Positions 1 to 6,299 of a stretch of 6,820 nucleotides of DNA are shown piece by piece. Every line of letters begins with the position of its first letter. Position 1 is the stretch's first letter. Source of the stretch: Clostridia bacterium. GTDB taxonomy: Bacteria > Bacillota > Clostridia > Oscillospirales > Acutalibacteraceae. The DNA is taken from contig CAAGHB010000058.1 in the NCBI GenBank assembly GCA_900769535.1, positions 1 through 6,820 on the forward strand, given 5' to 3'. The notes below the pieces were generated by a model, which was given only the letters and a program-made list of their open reading frames with translations, was not told the DNA's origin and did not search any database. Both the position numbers and the translations under genes were made by a program.

Positions 1-2
1 TA

Positions 3-242
3 AAGACGACCCTTTCGACAGAAGGGGCTCCGCTGCCGCAGGGAATGAGAACGACCGTACGCGACATTATGCAACGCGCATATTTCGTTATCCCAGACCC
101 GAACGCCGCTGAAAAAGGTCTCAAAAAGATAAAGGAGATAAACGACCGTCTTGAAAAGGGCGGCTTTGCCGTAACGCCACAGCTCGTTGAGGCACGGAGC
201 TTATCAAAAATAGCTGAAATAATACTCAAAAACGCAATTTAA
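3..242 (+). CDS. nadB: L-aspartate oxidase, C-terminal fragment (5' end outside window)
   Basis: About 79 codons of an open frame enter from the left edge and stop at TAA 240-242. The frame is already open at position 3, before the first ATG at 45, so this is a gene tail and not a small gene. The visible part resembles the C-terminal helical region of the NadB/succinate dehydrogenase flavoprotein family: a segment beginning LRxxLQ-like (here MRTTVRDIMQ), a helix with GLKKIKEI, then EARSLSKIAEIIL. NadB oxidises L-aspartate to iminoaspartate, which NadA converts to quinolinate. The nadC gene 32 bp downstream strongly supports this reading. The tail stops just where many NadB proteins continue into an ESRGxH motif, so it is a short-tailed form or a diverged one. 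The FAD-binding and catalytic parts are not in the window. The assignment rests on modest similarity plus context. Confidence 0.68.
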   Translation, partial: KTTLSTEGAPLPQGMRTTVRDIMQRAYFVIPDPNAAEKGLKKIKEINDRLEKGGFAVTPQLVEARSLSKIAEIILKNAI

Positions 243-274
243 CACAACTATAATCTTTACGAGGTGACAGAAAA

Positions 275-1114
275 ATGGCACTATTACAATTCTATATCGA
301 CGATATTATCAAAACTGCGCTTAAAGAGGACATAAACTATATCGACACCACTTCGTCACTGCTTATCGACAAGGACAAGGTAACCGACGCGTATTTTATT
401 TCAAAGGCAGACGGTGTGCTTTGCGGAATCGAGGTGGCAAAGAGGGTATTCGAGCTTATCGACGGCTCGGTTACCTTTACGGCGCATTTTTGCGACGGCG
501 ACCGCATCAAAAAGGGCGATATCATTGCCGAAATGAGAGGCAGTACGATTTCCCTGCTCACAGGGGAGAGAACGGCGCTCAACCTCATTCAGCACATGTC
601 GGGAATTGCCTCGGCAACAGGCCGTCTTGTTGACCTTTGCAAAGGGACAAACGCCTCTGTCACCGACACGAGAAAGACCTTACCGGGACTTCGTGCCCTT
701 CAAAAATATGCCGTTACCTGCGGCGGTGGAAAAAATCACCGCTTTAACCTCTCGGACGGCGCAATGTTAAAGGATAACCACATTGATGCCGGCGGCGGAA
801 TCACCGCAACCGTCGAGCAGCTTCGGAGCCGACTCGGCCACATGGTAAAAATCGAGGTAGAAACGCGTAATCTCGACGAGGTACGCGAGGCGGTTGAAAG
901 CGGCTGTGAGGTTATCATGCTCGACAACATGGACTGCGACACCATGCGTGAAGCGGTAAAAATCGTCGACGGACGAGCCCTCACCGAAGCGTCGGGCAAC
1001 GTTACCGAGGAAAGAATTCGTGCCATCGCCGAAACAGGCGTTGACATTATTTCGGTCGGCGCACTCACACACTCGGTCGAGGCGTTTGATATTTCGATGA
1101 GGATAAAGGTATGA
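275..1114 (+). CDS. nadC: Nicotinate-nucleotide pyrophosphorylase (carboxylating), quinolinate phosphoribosyltransferase
   Basis: This cytosolic enzyme of de novo NAD synthesis converts quinolinate and PRPP to nicotinate mononucleotide, CO2 and pyrophosphate. At 279 aa it has the normal family length. The N-terminal sandwich domain spans about residues 1-105 and includes ERTALN (98-103). The barrel carries the family hallmarks: DTRKTLPGLR (131-140), K144, GGG (150-152), HR (155-156) and KDNH (166-169), which bind quinolinate and PRPP. Further on are VKIEVE (191-196), MLDN (215-218), EASGN (238-242) and SVGALTHS (260-267) for phosphate binding. No key residue is missing. The start is ATG 275 with a GAGGTG ribosome site at 261-266, 8 nt upstream. 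It follows the nadB tail by 32 bp and its stop overlaps the mnmE start by ATGA, so the three genes are probably one transcript. Confidence 0.97.
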   Translation: MALLQFYIDDIIKTALKEDINYIDTTSSLLIDKDKVTDAYFISKADGVLCGIEVAKRVFELIDGSVTFTAHFCDGDRIKKGDIIAEMRGSTISLLTGERTALNLIQHMSGIASATGRLVDLCKGTNASVTDTRKTLPGLRALQKYAVTCGGGKNHRFNLSDGAMLKDNHIDAGGGITATVEQLRSRLGHMVKIEVETRNLDEVREAVESGCEVIMLDNMDCDTMREAVKIVDGRALTEASGNVTEERIRAIAETGVDIISVGALTHSVEAFDISMRIKV

Positions 1115-2475
1115 GCGACGTAATTGCCGCCGTTTCGACTCCGCTTATGTCGGCGGGGCTTGGCGTAATCAGAATTTCGGGCGATAACGCCGCCGAAATT
1201 GCCGACCGAGTTTTTCGCTCGACAAGCGGCAAAAAGCTCGCCGAAATCAGCGGATATTCCGCCCTTTACGGTCACGTTTTTGATAAAAAAGGGGATATCG
1301 ACGAGGTGGTTGCGCTGAATTTCAGGGCGCCGCATTCCTTTACCGGCGAAAACGCAGTTGAATTCAGCTGTCACGGCAGCGTTTATATTCTCAAACGAAC
1401 TTTGGCGGCGCTGATTGCCGCAGGGGCTCGACTTGCTCGTGCAGGTGAATTTACACGCCGCGCATTCGAAAACGGAAAAATGGACCTGTCGGCCGCCGAA
1501 TCGGTCATGTCACTCATCGGCGCCCAGTCGGAGCTCGAACATTCGGCTGCTCTTTCGGGACGTGAAGGGGTGCTCTTTCGCCGAATTGACGAGATAAAAG
1601 GGGACCTGACGGCGCTTTCGGCGCATCTTTCGGCTTGGGTTGACTTTCCCGACGAGGACGTGCCCGAGGTAAGCCACGACGAGCTTTTTTCGGGGCTCAA
1701 ATCGGCGAAAAATCGACTTTCCCGTCTCATTTCCGACTTTGACAACGGAAAAATTTTGCGCGAAGGAATCGACACCGTCATCGTCGGCAGACCCAACGTT
1801 GGCAAGTCGACCTTTATGAATATGCTTTGCGGAGCCGACCGCTCAATTGTAACCGATATTGCTGGAACGACTCGCGACATCGTTGAAGAAAGCGTTTTGG
1901 TCGGCGGAGTGAAATTGCGGCTTCAAGATACCGCAGGACTGCACGAAACCGACGACCGAGTGGAAAAAATCGGCGTCGATATGGCAAAACGCCGCATCGA
2001 ATCGGCGGCGCTTATACTCGCCGTTTTTGACGGCTCCGAACCGCTTAATAACGACGACCTTGCGCTTATCGAGGCGCTAAACGGGCGCCGCGCAATCGCC
2101 GTGATAAATAAAAGCGACCTTGATATGAAAATCGACACCGAGCGTATCGCCTCGGTTATCAAAAACACCGTCGTTTTGTCGGCAAAATCGGGCGAAAACG
2201 CCGATATGGTAGAGGCGGCAATCCTTTCTGTATCAGGGCTTGACGGGCTCGACCCGACCTCCGCCATGATGACCACCGAGCGCCAACGCGACTGTGCCGA
2301 AAGGGCAAAAACGGCACTCAATGAAGCAATTTTTGCGCTCGAAGCAGGGCTTACCTTTGACGCTGTCGGCGTAATGCTCGACGAGGCTATTGCGGCGCTA
2401 TGCGAGCTTTCGGGCGAAAGGGTAAGCGAAAGCATTGTTGACGAGGTTTTCGACACCTTCTGTGTCGGAAAATAA
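1111..2475 (+). CDS. mnmE: tRNA uridine-5-carboxymethylaminomethyl modification GTPase MnmE (TrmE)
   Basis: MnmE works with MnmG to place an aminomethyl-type group on carbon 5 of the wobble uridine (U34) of certain tRNAs, using methylene-tetrahydrofolate and GTP hydrolysis. The 454 aa cover the whole family architecture. The N-terminal folate-binding domain has IAAVSTP, APHSFTGE (73-80) and GEFTRRAFENGKMDLSAAE (112-130). The G domain inserted in the helical domain shows G1 GRPNVGKST (226-234), G2 TDIAGTTRD (248-256), G3 DTAG (273-276), E285 (matching the catalytic Glu of E. coli), G4 NKSD (333-336) and G5 SAK (357-359). The C terminus is the conserved FCVGK with C451. The start ATG 1111 overlaps the nadC stop (ATGA) and follows AGGA at 1100-1103, suggesting translational coupling. 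A 136-bp spacer separates it from mnmG. Confidence 0.98.
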   Translation: MSDVIAAVSTPLMSAGLGVIRISGDNAAEIADRVFRSTSGKKLAEISGYSALYGHVFDKKGDIDEVVALNFRAPHSFTGENAVEFSCHGSVYILKRTLAALIAAGARLARAGEFTRRAFENGKMDLSAAESVMSLIGAQSELEHSAALSGREGVLFRRIDEIKGDLTALSAHLSAWVDFPDEDVPEVSHDELFSGLKSAKNRLSRLISDFDNGKILREGIDTVIVGRPNVGKSTFMNMLCGADRSIVTDIAGTTRDIVEESVLVGGVKLRLQDTAGLHETDDRVEKIGVDMAKRRIESAALILAVFDGSEPLNNDDLALIEALNGRRAIAVINKSDLDMKIDTERIASVIKNTVVLSAKSGENADMVEAAILSVSGLDGLDPTSAMMTTERQRDCAERAKTALNEAIFALEAGLTFDAVGVMLDEAIAALCELSGERVSESIVDEVFDTFCVGK

Positions 2476-2486
2476 GCGGATTGGCG

Positions 2487-2510
2487 GTCAGCATACTGTC
2501 AGCATACTGT
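2487..2510 (+). repeat. 11-bp tandem duplication in the mnmE-mnmG spacer
   Basis: GTCAGCATACT occurs at 2487-2497 and again, perfectly and back to back, at 2498-2508, followed by GT as if starting a third copy. It lies 12 bp after the mnmE stop. The period is close to one helical turn. A 7-bp inverted repeat, CTGTTCG at 2507-2513 and CGAACAG at 2544-2550, begins at its right edge. The rest of the 136-bp spacer shows no convincing terminator or promoter. The duplication could be a recent slippage event or a protein-binding pair; the sequence alone does not decide. Confidence 0.9.
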
Positions 2511-2595
2511 TCGCAGTCAGTCGGTAGGAGACCCAAACGCCGCCGAACAGGGCGCTTTATGTCGCAATATGTAAAAAACTGTAAATTTTAATGTC

Positions 2596-2602
2596 AGGAA
2601 GG
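2596..2602 (+). promoter_or_regulatory. Ribosome binding site of mnmG
   Basis: AGGAAGG at 2596-2602 lies 9 nt before ATG 2612. It supports this start, and an in-frame ATG at 2591 is excluded because it meets TGA at 2609-2611. Confidence 0.85.
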
Positions 2603-2611
2603 CATTTTTGA

Positions 2612-4486
2612 ATGGATTATATTTCGGAAAACTATGACGTAGCCGTTATCGGCGCAGGTCACGCGGGAATAGAAGCCGCACTTGCCGCCGCAAAGCTCGG
2701 CTGTAAAACGATAATTTTCACAATCAGCATGGACTGGGTGGGCAACTGCCCCTGCAACCCGTCGATTGGCGGCACCGCAAAGGGCCACCTTGTTCGCGAG
2801 ATTGACGCTCTCGGCGGCGAAATGGGAAAGGCGACCGACGCTACGCTTATCCAGTACCGTGTGCTCAATCGCGGAAAGGGTCCTGCCGTACATTCCCTTC
2901 GCGCACAAATTGACCGCCGTGAATACAGCGGATATATGAAATCGGTGCTCGAAAAGCAACCAAATCTCGACGTTCGTCAGGCCGAAATAACCGAAATCGA
3001 AAAGCAGGACGGCAACTGGCGGATAAAAACCCAGCTTGGCGCAATCCACGAGGTAAAGGCGGTCATCATCGCGACAGGCACCTTCCTCGGCGGACGAATC
3101 TATATCGGTGACGTGTCATACGAGGGCGGTCCCGACGGAATGTTTGCGGCAACCGAGCTTGCAAAATCTCTCAAAAAACTCGGCCTTCCCCTTCGCCGAT
3201 TCAAGACGGGAACGCCTGCGCGAATTCACCGCGCATCAATCGATTTTTCTAAATTAGAGGAGCAGCCGGGGGACGAAATCACCTCTCCCGTTTCATATTC
3301 GCATACCACACCACCGCAAAATAAAGCAATTTGCCACGTTACATATACTAACGCGGAAACGAACAGAATAATTACCGAAAATATACAGTACTCGCCGCTT
3401 TACAGCGGTATGATTGAGGGTGTCGGCCCTCGCTATTGCCCGAGCTTAGAGGACAAAATTATGCGATTCCCCGACAAGCCGCGCCACCAGCTCTTTATCG
3501 AGCCGTGCGGACTGAATACCGAGGAAATGTATTTGCAGGGCGCGTCATCCTCCCTGCCCGAGCAGGTGCAGATTGAGATGTACCGAAGCATTCCGGGGCT
3601 CGAAAAGGTAAAATTTATGCGAACCGCTTATGCCATCGAATACGATTGCATTGACCCTACCGCCCTCAAAGCAACCCTCGAATTTAAGGGACTTTCCGGC
3701 CTTTTCGGCGCAGGTCAGTTTAACGGCTCGTCGGGCTACGAAGAAGCGGCGGCGCAGGGGCTTGTCGCAGGAATTAACGCGGCGCATTTAGTGCAGGGCA
3801 AAGAGCCGTTTATCTTAGAACGGTCATCGTCATACATTGGCACGCTTATCGACGACCTCGTCACAAAGGGCTGTACCGACCCATACCGAATGATGACCTC
3901 GCGCTCGGAATACCGACTCATTCTCCGTCAGGACAACGCCGACGAGCGTTTAATGCCGAGGGGACGTGAATTGGGACTGGTTGACGACGATACTTGGGAG
4001 CGTTACCTTGCCCGAACGGCGCAAAAGGAAGCCGAGATAGAACGCCTCGAAAAGACGGTAATTCCGCCGTCCGATGCGCTGAACGAAATGCTTGTTTCAC
4101 GTGAAACATCGGCGGTCGATGGCGGCGTTCACCTCGCCGAGCTTATTCGCCGTCCGCAGATTGATTACGCCTGTCTCGCCGAATTCGATAAGGACAGGCC
4201 CGAACTCCCATTTGACGTAGCGGAAAAGGCGGAAATTGAGATAAAATATGCGGGTTACATTAAAAAACAGCTTGCCCAGGCCAACGAGCTTCGTCGGCTT
4301 GAAAAGCGGCTTATTCCTGATAATATCAACTATTCCGAGATTACGGGGCTCCGTCTTGAAGCCGCCGAAAAGCTCGAAAAAATACGTCCTGCAAGTATTG
4401 GTCAGGCGGTCGGAATTTCGGGTGTAAACCCTGCTGATATTACCGTTTTGCTGATATGGCTCGACAAGCAAGGAGGCAAGATATGA
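2612..4486 (+). CDS. mnmG: tRNA uridine-5-carboxymethylaminomethyl modification enzyme MnmG (GidA)
   Basis: MnmG is the FAD-dependent partner of MnmE in U34 tRNA modification. The 624 aa match the long MnmG form (about 630 aa). The FAD Rossmann motif GAGHAG is at 14-19, followed by CNPSIGG with Cys48 (equivalent to E. coli Cys47) and GPRYCPSLEDK with Cys276 (equivalent to Cys277), the two conserved reactive cysteines. Other family blocks are RHQLFIEP (291-298), GLFGAGQFNGSSGYEEAAAQG (363-383), TDPYRMMTSRSEYRL (422-436), and a helical C terminus with YAGYI (546-550) and IRPASIGQA (591-599), the region that contacts MnmE and tRNA. The sequence reads NCPCNP where E. coli reads MSCNP, adding Cys46. 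Codons 494-499 carry a perfect parS site. The stop TGA overlaps the rsmG start ATG (ATGA). Confidence 0.98.
   Translation: MDYISENYDVAVIGAGHAGIEAALAAAKLGCKTIIFTISMDWVGNCPCNPSIGGTAKGHLVREIDALGGEMGKATDATLIQYRVLNRGKGPAVHSLRAQIDRREYSGYMKSVLEKQPNLDVRQAEITEIEKQDGNWRIKTQLGAIHEVKAVIIATGTFLGGRIYIGDVSYEGGPDGMFAATELAKSLKKLGLPLRRFKTGTPARIHRASIDFSKLEEQPGDEITSPVSYSHTTPPQNKAICHVTYTNAETNRIITENIQYSPLYSGMIEGVGPRYCPSLEDKIMRFPDKPRHQLFIEPCGLNTEEMYLQGASSSLPEQVQIEMYRSIPGLEKVKFMRTAYAIEYDCIDPTALKATLEFKGLSGLFGAGQFNGSSGYEEAAAQGLVAGINAAHLVQGKEPFILERSSSYIGTLIDDLVTKGCTDPYRMMTSRSEYRLILRQDNADERLMPRGRELGLVDDDTWERYLARTAQKEAEIERLEKTVIPPSDALNEMLVSRETSAVDGGVHLAELIRRPQIDYACLAEFDKDRPELPFDVAEKAEIEIKYAGYIKKQLAQANELRRLEKRLIPDNINYSEITGLRLEAAEKLEKIRPASIGQAVGISGVNPADITVLLIWLDKQGGKI
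4093..4108. other. parS centromere-like site inside mnmG
   Basis: TGTTTCACGTGAAACA is a perfect 16-bp palindrome that matches the Firmicute parS consensus (TGTTNCACGTGAAACA) at every position. It is the nucleation site for ParB (Spo0J), which loads and spreads as a CTP-dependent clamp. It lies in the mnmG C-terminal coding region, where it contributes to a Leu-Val-Ser-Arg-Glu-Thr stretch. Two more copies lie 2.1 kb downstream. Confidence 0.92.
4471..4476 (+). promoter_or_regulatory. Ribosome binding site that sets the rsmG start
   Basis: A perfect AGGAGG lies 6 nt before ATG 4483. It sits inside the last mnmG codons and favours ATG 4483 over an in-frame ATG at 4456, which has no such site. 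Confidence 0.9.
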
Positions 4487-5196
4487 TTATCGACATTAAC
4501 CGGCTTAAACGCGAATGCGCCGATTTTGGCGTTGAAATTGACGACCTTGCCGCCGAAAGATTTGATTGCTATGCGCGTATTTTAATTGAATGGAACCAAA
4601 AGATGAATTTGACCGCCATTACCGAGCCGAATGCTGTTGTAACAAGGCATTTTGCCGATTCGCTGACCTTTCTTTCGGTAGCAGAGCCGAAGCAAAATGC
4701 GCGTCTCATCGATGTCGGAAGCGGCGCAGGATTTCCCGGACTTGCGCTTAAAATTGCGCGTCCCGATATGGACATTACCCTTCTCGACGGAACCAATAAG
4801 CGCATTACCTTTTTAAACGCGGCGGCAGAAAAACTCGGATTAACGGTAAATGCGCTTCATTCCCGTGCGGAAGAGGCGGCGGTAAAGCCCGAACACCGCG
4901 AAAAATACGATTTTGCTGTGGCACGAGCCGTTGCGGCGATGAACTTGTTGTCGGAATACTGTCTCGGCTTCGTAAAGGTCGGAGGAAAATTTATTGCGAT
5001 GAAGGGGCCAAGCGCCGAGGACGAGCTTAAAGCCGCGCAGAACGCCATTAAAATAATGGGCGGAAAAAGCGCAGGCGCAACCTCGCTGACACTTGCCGAC
5101 GGCAGCGAAAGATGTATCCTCACGGTTAAAAAAATGAGCGCTACTCCGACAGGTTATCCCCGAGTTTCTGCAAAAATCGCAAAAAAGCCACTCTAA
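4483..5196 (+). CDS. rsmG: 16S rRNA (guanine-N7) methyltransferase RsmG (GidB)
   Basis: RsmG uses S-adenosylmethionine to methylate N7 of a guanine in the 530 loop of 16S rRNA (G527 in E. coli numbering). Loss of RsmG is known to give low-level streptomycin resistance. The 237 aa are full length. The N terminus has the family pattern ending WNQKMNLTAI (37-46) followed by HFADSL (56-61). The SAM-binding motif is DVGSGAGFPG (77-86), with LLD at 100-102 as the acidic end of the next strand. ARAVA (147-151) and VGGKFIAMKG (166-175) follow, and the C terminus GYPR...KKPL is the usual ending. The ATG at 4483 is chosen because it overlaps the mnmG stop and has a perfect ribosome site; an in-frame ATG 27 bp earlier would add nine residues. 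A terminator follows about 50 bp after the stop. Confidence 0.96.
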   Translation: MIIDINRLKRECADFGVEIDDLAAERFDCYARILIEWNQKMNLTAITEPNAVVTRHFADSLTFLSVAEPKQNARLIDVGSGAGFPGLALKIARPDMDITLLDGTNKRITFLNAAAEKLGLTVNALHSRAEEAAVKPEHREKYDFAVARAVAAMNLLSEYCLGFVKVGGKFIAMKGPSAEDELKAAQNAIKIMGGKSAGATSLTLADGSERCILTVKKMSATPTGYPRVSAKIAKKPL

Positions 5197-5246
5197 TCGG
5201 GTAAAAAAACAAAAAAATACATACATAATTGGCTAAAAAGCACATT

Positions 5247-5298
5247 ATGCACCGCCTTATAATCAAATTATAAAGAAAGGCGGTGCATTTTTATTTTT
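5247..5298 (+). terminator. Rho-independent terminator after rsmG
   Basis: A perfect 12-bp stem pairs ATGCACCGCCTT (5247-5258) with AAGGCGGTGCAT (5277-5288). An AT-rich inner stem, ATAAT 5259-5263 with ATTAT 5267-5271, sits in the loop. The right arm runs directly into TTTTT-A-TTTTT (5288-5298). This is a strong end for the nadC-mnmE-mnmG-rsmG transcript. The loop also contains TATAAT (5258-5263), and the right arm includes an AGGCGG stretch that could act on the next gene. Confidence 0.9.
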
Positions 5299-5310
5299 AT
5301 AACAAGAAAC

Positions 5311-5316
5311 AAGGGA
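5311..5316 (+). promoter_or_regulatory. Candidate ribosome binding site for the noc-like gene
   Basis: AAGGGA lies 6 nt upstream of CTG 5323, a spacing suited to initiation there. It is the best-placed site in the stretch between the terminator and the first conserved ParB residues, which holds no in-frame ATG, GTG or TTG. The match to AAGGAGG is only moderate. Confidence 0.5.
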
Positions 5317-5322
5317 CTTCGA

Positions 5323-6153
5323 CTGGTTTATCTTCCACTGGCGCAAATTCGGCAAAGTCCTTTCCAGCCCCGCCGTGACTTTGATGAACGCGCGCTGATG
5401 GGGCTTGCCGATTCGATTAGAAAAAACGGCATTATTCAGCCGCTTTGTGTGCGCAGACGCGAGGACGGCAGCTACGAGCTTATTGCCGGTGACAGACGGC
5501 TGCGCGCAGCAAAGTTCGCAGGGCTTAAAGAAGTCCCCTGCATTGTTCAGGTTGCCGACGACCGAAAGGCCGCCTTCCTTTCGCTGATTGAAAATTTACA
5601 GCGGCGCGACCTCAATCTGTTCGAGGAGGCGGAGGGAATCCGCGCTCTGATGAACGAATGGGGACTCAGCCAGTACGAAACGGCGGTACGGCTCGGCAAG
5701 TCGCAATCGACAATTGCAAACAAACTGCGGATACTACGTCTGAATAACGACCAAAAGGCGCGAATTATCGGCGCAGGGCTGACCGAGGGACACGCTCGGT
5801 TGCTGCTTCGACTGCCCGAGGACAAGGAAAGGGACGATGCCCTCAACGAAATTATTTCAAAGGAGTTGTCTGTGCGCGAAAGCGAGGAGCTGATTGAGCA
5901 TTTGATGAGTCCTCCCGAGCCCGTGCAACCGCCGTTTGCGCAAAAACAGCCCACTATTCGTGAGCACGTTATCCGCGACTTTCGCATATACGTCAACACG
6001 CTGACAAAGGCGGTTGACACGATTAGAAGAAGCGGACTCGACGCCCGTGCAGACAAGGTCGAAAACGATTCATATATTCGGTACACCGTTATTATTCCAA
6101 AAGAAAAGCGCAAGGAAAAGCCAAAGGCCGAGCAGCTGCGCTTTGATTTGTAA
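5323..6153 (+). CDS. noc: Noc/ParB-family DNA-binding CTPase (nucleoid occlusion protein-like), probable non-AUG start
   Basis: This ParB-family protein sits where noc sits in Bacillus, between rsmG and parA/soj. Counting from CTG 5323 it has 276 aa, close to B. subtilis Noc (283). The N-terminal CTP-binding domain shows QPRRDF (15-20), GIIQP (36-40), GDRRLRAAK (56-64) and ENLQR (90-94). The central helix-turn-helix region spans about 115-140 with GKSQSTIANKLRILRL (125-140). The C-terminal part (DFRIYVNTLTKAVDTIRRSG...YTVIIPK) resembles clostridial Noc C termini. At positions that separate Noc from ParB DNA specificity it has Gln128 and Lys134 (Noc-like), Arg139 (basic, Noc-like) but Gly156 (ParB-like). 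The first ATG (5398) would remove the conserved QPRR segment, so translation should start upstream. CTG 5323 is preferred; ATT 5293 or ATA 5299 are alternatives. An N-terminal membrane helix as in Bacillus Noc is not evident. Confidence 0.75.
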   Translation: MVYLPLAQIRQSPFQPRRDFDERALMGLADSIRKNGIIQPLCVRRREDGSYELIAGDRRLRAAKFAGLKEVPCIVQVADDRKAAFLSLIENLQRRDLNLFEEAEGIRALMNEWGLSQYETAVRLGKSQSTIANKLRILRLNNDQKARIIGAGLTEGHARLLLRLPEDKERDDALNEIISKELSVRESEELIEHLMSPPEPVQPPFAQKQPTIREHVIRDFRIYVNTLTKAVDTIRRSGLDARADKVENDSYIRYTVIIPKEKRKEKPKAEQLRFDL

Positions 6154-6182
6154 AAATTGTGACTGAACACCTGTTATTTAAT

Positions 6183-6220
6183 GACCTCCTCGTTGAGCAA
6201 TCAACTTGGGGGTCTATTTT
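6183..6220 (+). terminator. Rho-independent terminator after noc
   Basis: An outer stem pairs GACCTCC (6183-6189) with GGGGGTC (6208-6214), with one G-U pair. An inner stem, GTTGA (6192-6196) with TCAAC (6201-6205), is closed by a GCAA tetraloop. It is followed by TATTTT (6215-6220). It lies 29 bp after the noc stop, and its last T is the first base of the adjacent parS site. Confidence 0.75.
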
Positions 6221-6235
6221 GTTTCACGTGAAACT
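6220..6235. other. parS site 2 (15 of 16 consensus bases)
   Basis: TGTTTCACGTGAAACT matches the parS consensus except for the final base. It immediately follows the noc terminator and is 43 bp, about four helical turns, from the next parS. It is likely part of the ParB loading zone at the parA locus. Confidence 0.88.
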
Positions 6236-6257
6236 GTTAAGAGGTTTAGGCGAAACT

Positions 6258-6283
6258 GCGATTGTTTCACGTGAAACAATCGC
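6258..6283. other. parS site 3 within a 26-bp perfect palindrome
   Basis: The core TGTTTCACGTGAAACA (6263-6278) is a perfect parS. Five further bases on each side (GCGAT on the left, ATCGC on the right) extend the dyad symmetry, centred between 6270 and 6271. The core is the expected ParB site. The extra symmetry goes beyond the 16 bp that ParB needs and could reflect a second binding protein or chance. Confidence 0.93.
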
Positions 6284-6299
6284 GGCAAGTTAAAAAAGT

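Noticed and set aside
249..254. TATAAT upstream of nadC as a promoter
   Set aside because: No acceptable -35 lies 16-18 bp upstream, and the transcript would start at about the ribosome site, leaving almost no leader; the 32-bp gap fits an operon better.
736..1374. Long antisense open frame (212 codons) over nadC and mnmE
   Set aside because: It is opposite two well-conserved genes, has no recognisable motif, and spans the nadC-mnmE junction; it is a codon-usage shadow.
2559..2591. Ten-codon open frame in the mnmE-mnmG spacer
   Set aside because: It has no ribosome site and no repeated regulatory codons, so nothing supports translation.
4456..4482. Earlier in-frame ATG as the start of rsmG
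   Set aside because: It lacks a ribosome site and would add nine residues with no family similarity; ATG 4483 has a perfect AGGAGG and the common ATGA overlap.
4731..4744. Noc-binding-site half (ATTTCCCGG) in rsmG
   Set aside because: Only one half matches the ATTTCCCGGGAAAT palindrome, and these bases encode the conserved Gly-Phe-Pro-Gly of the SAM motif.
5547..6170. Long antisense open frame (207 codons) opposite noc
   Set aside because: Its translation is low-complexity and Ser/Arg-rich with no family motif, and the + strand holds a conserved ParB-family protein.
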